This document shows positions 6,740 through 7,437 of a DNA stretch of 7,437 nucleotides, piece by piece. The notes below the pieces were generated by a model that was given only the letters and a program-made list of their open reading frames with translations, ran no database searches and was not told the DNA's origin. Within the stretch, counting starts at the first letter, position 1. Every line of letters starts with the position of its first letter. Origin of the DNA: Rhodobacteraceae bacterium UBA3087 (GTDB taxonomy: Bacteria > Pseudomonadota > Alphaproteobacteria > Rhodobacterales > Rhodobacteraceae); assembly GCA_002367285.1 (NCBI GenBank), contig DFBF01000074.1:1-7437 (forward strand), read 5' to 3'. The position numbers and the translations under genes were made by a program.

Positions 6740-7437
6740 CAGTCCACCAGCACGGCGCCAGCCGTGTCCGTCCAGGACAGCCAAACGCTGTCTTCCCAGG
6801 TGAAGCTGCGCCGCTGAATGCGGCGCGTGTTAGCGGTTTGCGCCTTGATCACCGCGCCGCCGGGCAGTTCAACGTGATAGGTCGAGATATTGCCAAGGTA
6901 TGCGATGTCCAGCACCTTGCCCTGGATCGTATTGTTGCGGTCGCCGGGTTTTTCGGTGGTGATTGCCACTTTTTCGGGCCGGATCGCCAGCGCGACTTCG
7001 CTGCCTTCCGGGATGTCCTTAGAGCTTGCGGCCCAGAGCGGCGCGTGATCGTTGGCGAATTTGATATGCACATGGTCGGCGTCCGCACGGGTGGAAGTGC
7101 CGCGAATGATGTTCACATCACCAATGAAATCAGCAACATAGGTCGAATTTGGTTCTTCGTAGATCTGTTGTGGCGTGGCGACCTGCACGATCTTGCCGTG
7201 GTCCATCACGGCGACGCGTGAAGACACTGTCATCGCCTCTTCCTGATCGTGGGTGACGATCACAAAGGTGGTGCCGGTGGTCTCCTGAATGTCCATCAAT
7301 TCGAACTGGGTTTCCTGGCGCAGCTTCTTGTCCAGCGCGCCCAGCGGTTCATCCAGCAACAACAGTTTTGGTGCCTTGGCGAGCGACCGTGCCAGCGCAA
7401 CCCGTTGGCGTTGACCACCAGAAATCTGGTGCGGTTT
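6739..7437 (-). CDS. potG: polyamine ABC transporter ATPase, PotG/PotA type, C-terminal 232 residues (5' end outside window)
   Basis: This is the cytoplasmic ATPase subunit that powers the PotH/PotI permease. Only the second half of the nucleotide-binding domain and the C-terminal regulatory part lie in the window. At the edge the signature motif ISGGQRQRVALARSLA begins at visible residue 5, followed by Walker B LLLLDEP (25-31), the D-loop GALD and the H-loop VTHDQEEAMT (His63). The rest is a TOBE-type domain ending SVWLSWTDTAGAVLVD, typical of the PotA/PotG/FbpC group. Walker A and the Q-loop lie past 7437. The frame is open to the window edge; a TTG near 7362 is internal to Walker B and not a start. 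The name potG rather than potA rests on the PotH/PotI-like permeases downstream. Its stop TGA (6741-6739) overlaps the potH start by 1 nt. Confidence 0.92.
   Translation of the reverse strand, partial: KPHQISGGQRQRVALARSLAKAPKLLLLDEPLGALDKKLRQETQFELMDIQETTGTTFVIVTHDQEEAMTVSSRVAVMDHGKIVQVATPQQIYEEPNSTYVADFIGDVNIIRGTSTRADADHVHIKFANDHAPLWAASSKDIPEGSEVALAIRPEKVAITTEKPGDRNNTIQGKVLDIAYLGNISTYHVELPGGAVIKAQTANTRRIQRRSFTWEDSVWLSWTDTAGAVLVD

Larger units (their letters stand above)
2387..7437 (-). other. putative putrescine uptake and gamma-glutamylation operon (potG-potH-potI-puuA-puuB)
   Basis: Five genes in one direction overlap at every junction: TGATG (potG/potH), ATGA (potH/potI), TGATG (potI/puuA) and GTGA (potI-puuA-puuB end, at puuA/puuB). 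There is no room for internal terminators, and a single transcript is likely. Uptake of putrescine would deliver the substrate to PuuA, and PuuB would oxidise the product. The promoter and any regulator binding site are outside the window. The binding protein (PotF/PotD) and the aldehyde dehydrogenase and hydrolase steps (PuuC, PuuD) are not seen here. Confidence 0.8.

Noticed and set aside
6740..6784. Upstream ATG at 6784 as the start of potH
   Set aside because: The added 15 residues are unlike PotH N-termini and would overlap potG by 46 nt, while ATG 6739 gives a 1-nt TGATG overlap with a ribosome site.

Overview
The window looks like chromosomal DNA of an alphaproteobacterium, most likely of the Rhodobacteraceae/Roseobacter group. 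This is inferred from the high GC, the close protein resemblance to families common in that group (MatB, PotGHI, PuuA/PuuB-type proteins), and an intergenic sequence of a style I remember from roseobacter genomes. No tRNA, rRNA, CRISPR array, insertion sequence or phage gene is visible.

There are two convergent blocks. The left block (+ strand, 1-2174) is a malonate/malonyl-CoA module. It holds the 3' part of a malonyl-CoA decarboxylase gene, followed directly by an apparently intact malonyl-CoA synthetase gene (matB). The decarboxylase is broken: the frame runs cleanly to about position 519, then skips a segment of the family and resumes in another frame with the native C-terminus (520-639). 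The lost segment should hold the FHLxNGA motif with the catalytic histidine. The cell could then still make malonyl-CoA from malonate, but could not decarboxylate it with this enzyme.

The right block (- strand, 7437-2387) is a tightly packed operon for putrescine uptake and the start of its breakdown by the gamma-glutamylation route. In transcription order it is potG (ATPase, 5' end outside the window), potH and potI (inner-membrane permeases), puuA (gamma-glutamylputrescine synthetase-like) and puuB (FAD-dependent gamma-glutamylputrescine oxidase-like). All four junctions overlap by 1 or 4 nt, a sign of translational coupling. The periplasmic binding protein, the PuuC/PuuD-type later steps and the promoter are not in view. 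They may lie beyond position 7437 or elsewhere.

The blocks are separated by a 212-nt convergent intergenic stretch (2175-2386) that is full of inverted repeats. It probably acts as a two-way 3' end and resembles a dispersed intergenic repeat. I found no convincing undescribed system. The points most worth a second look are the decarboxylase deletion and the structured intergenic element.
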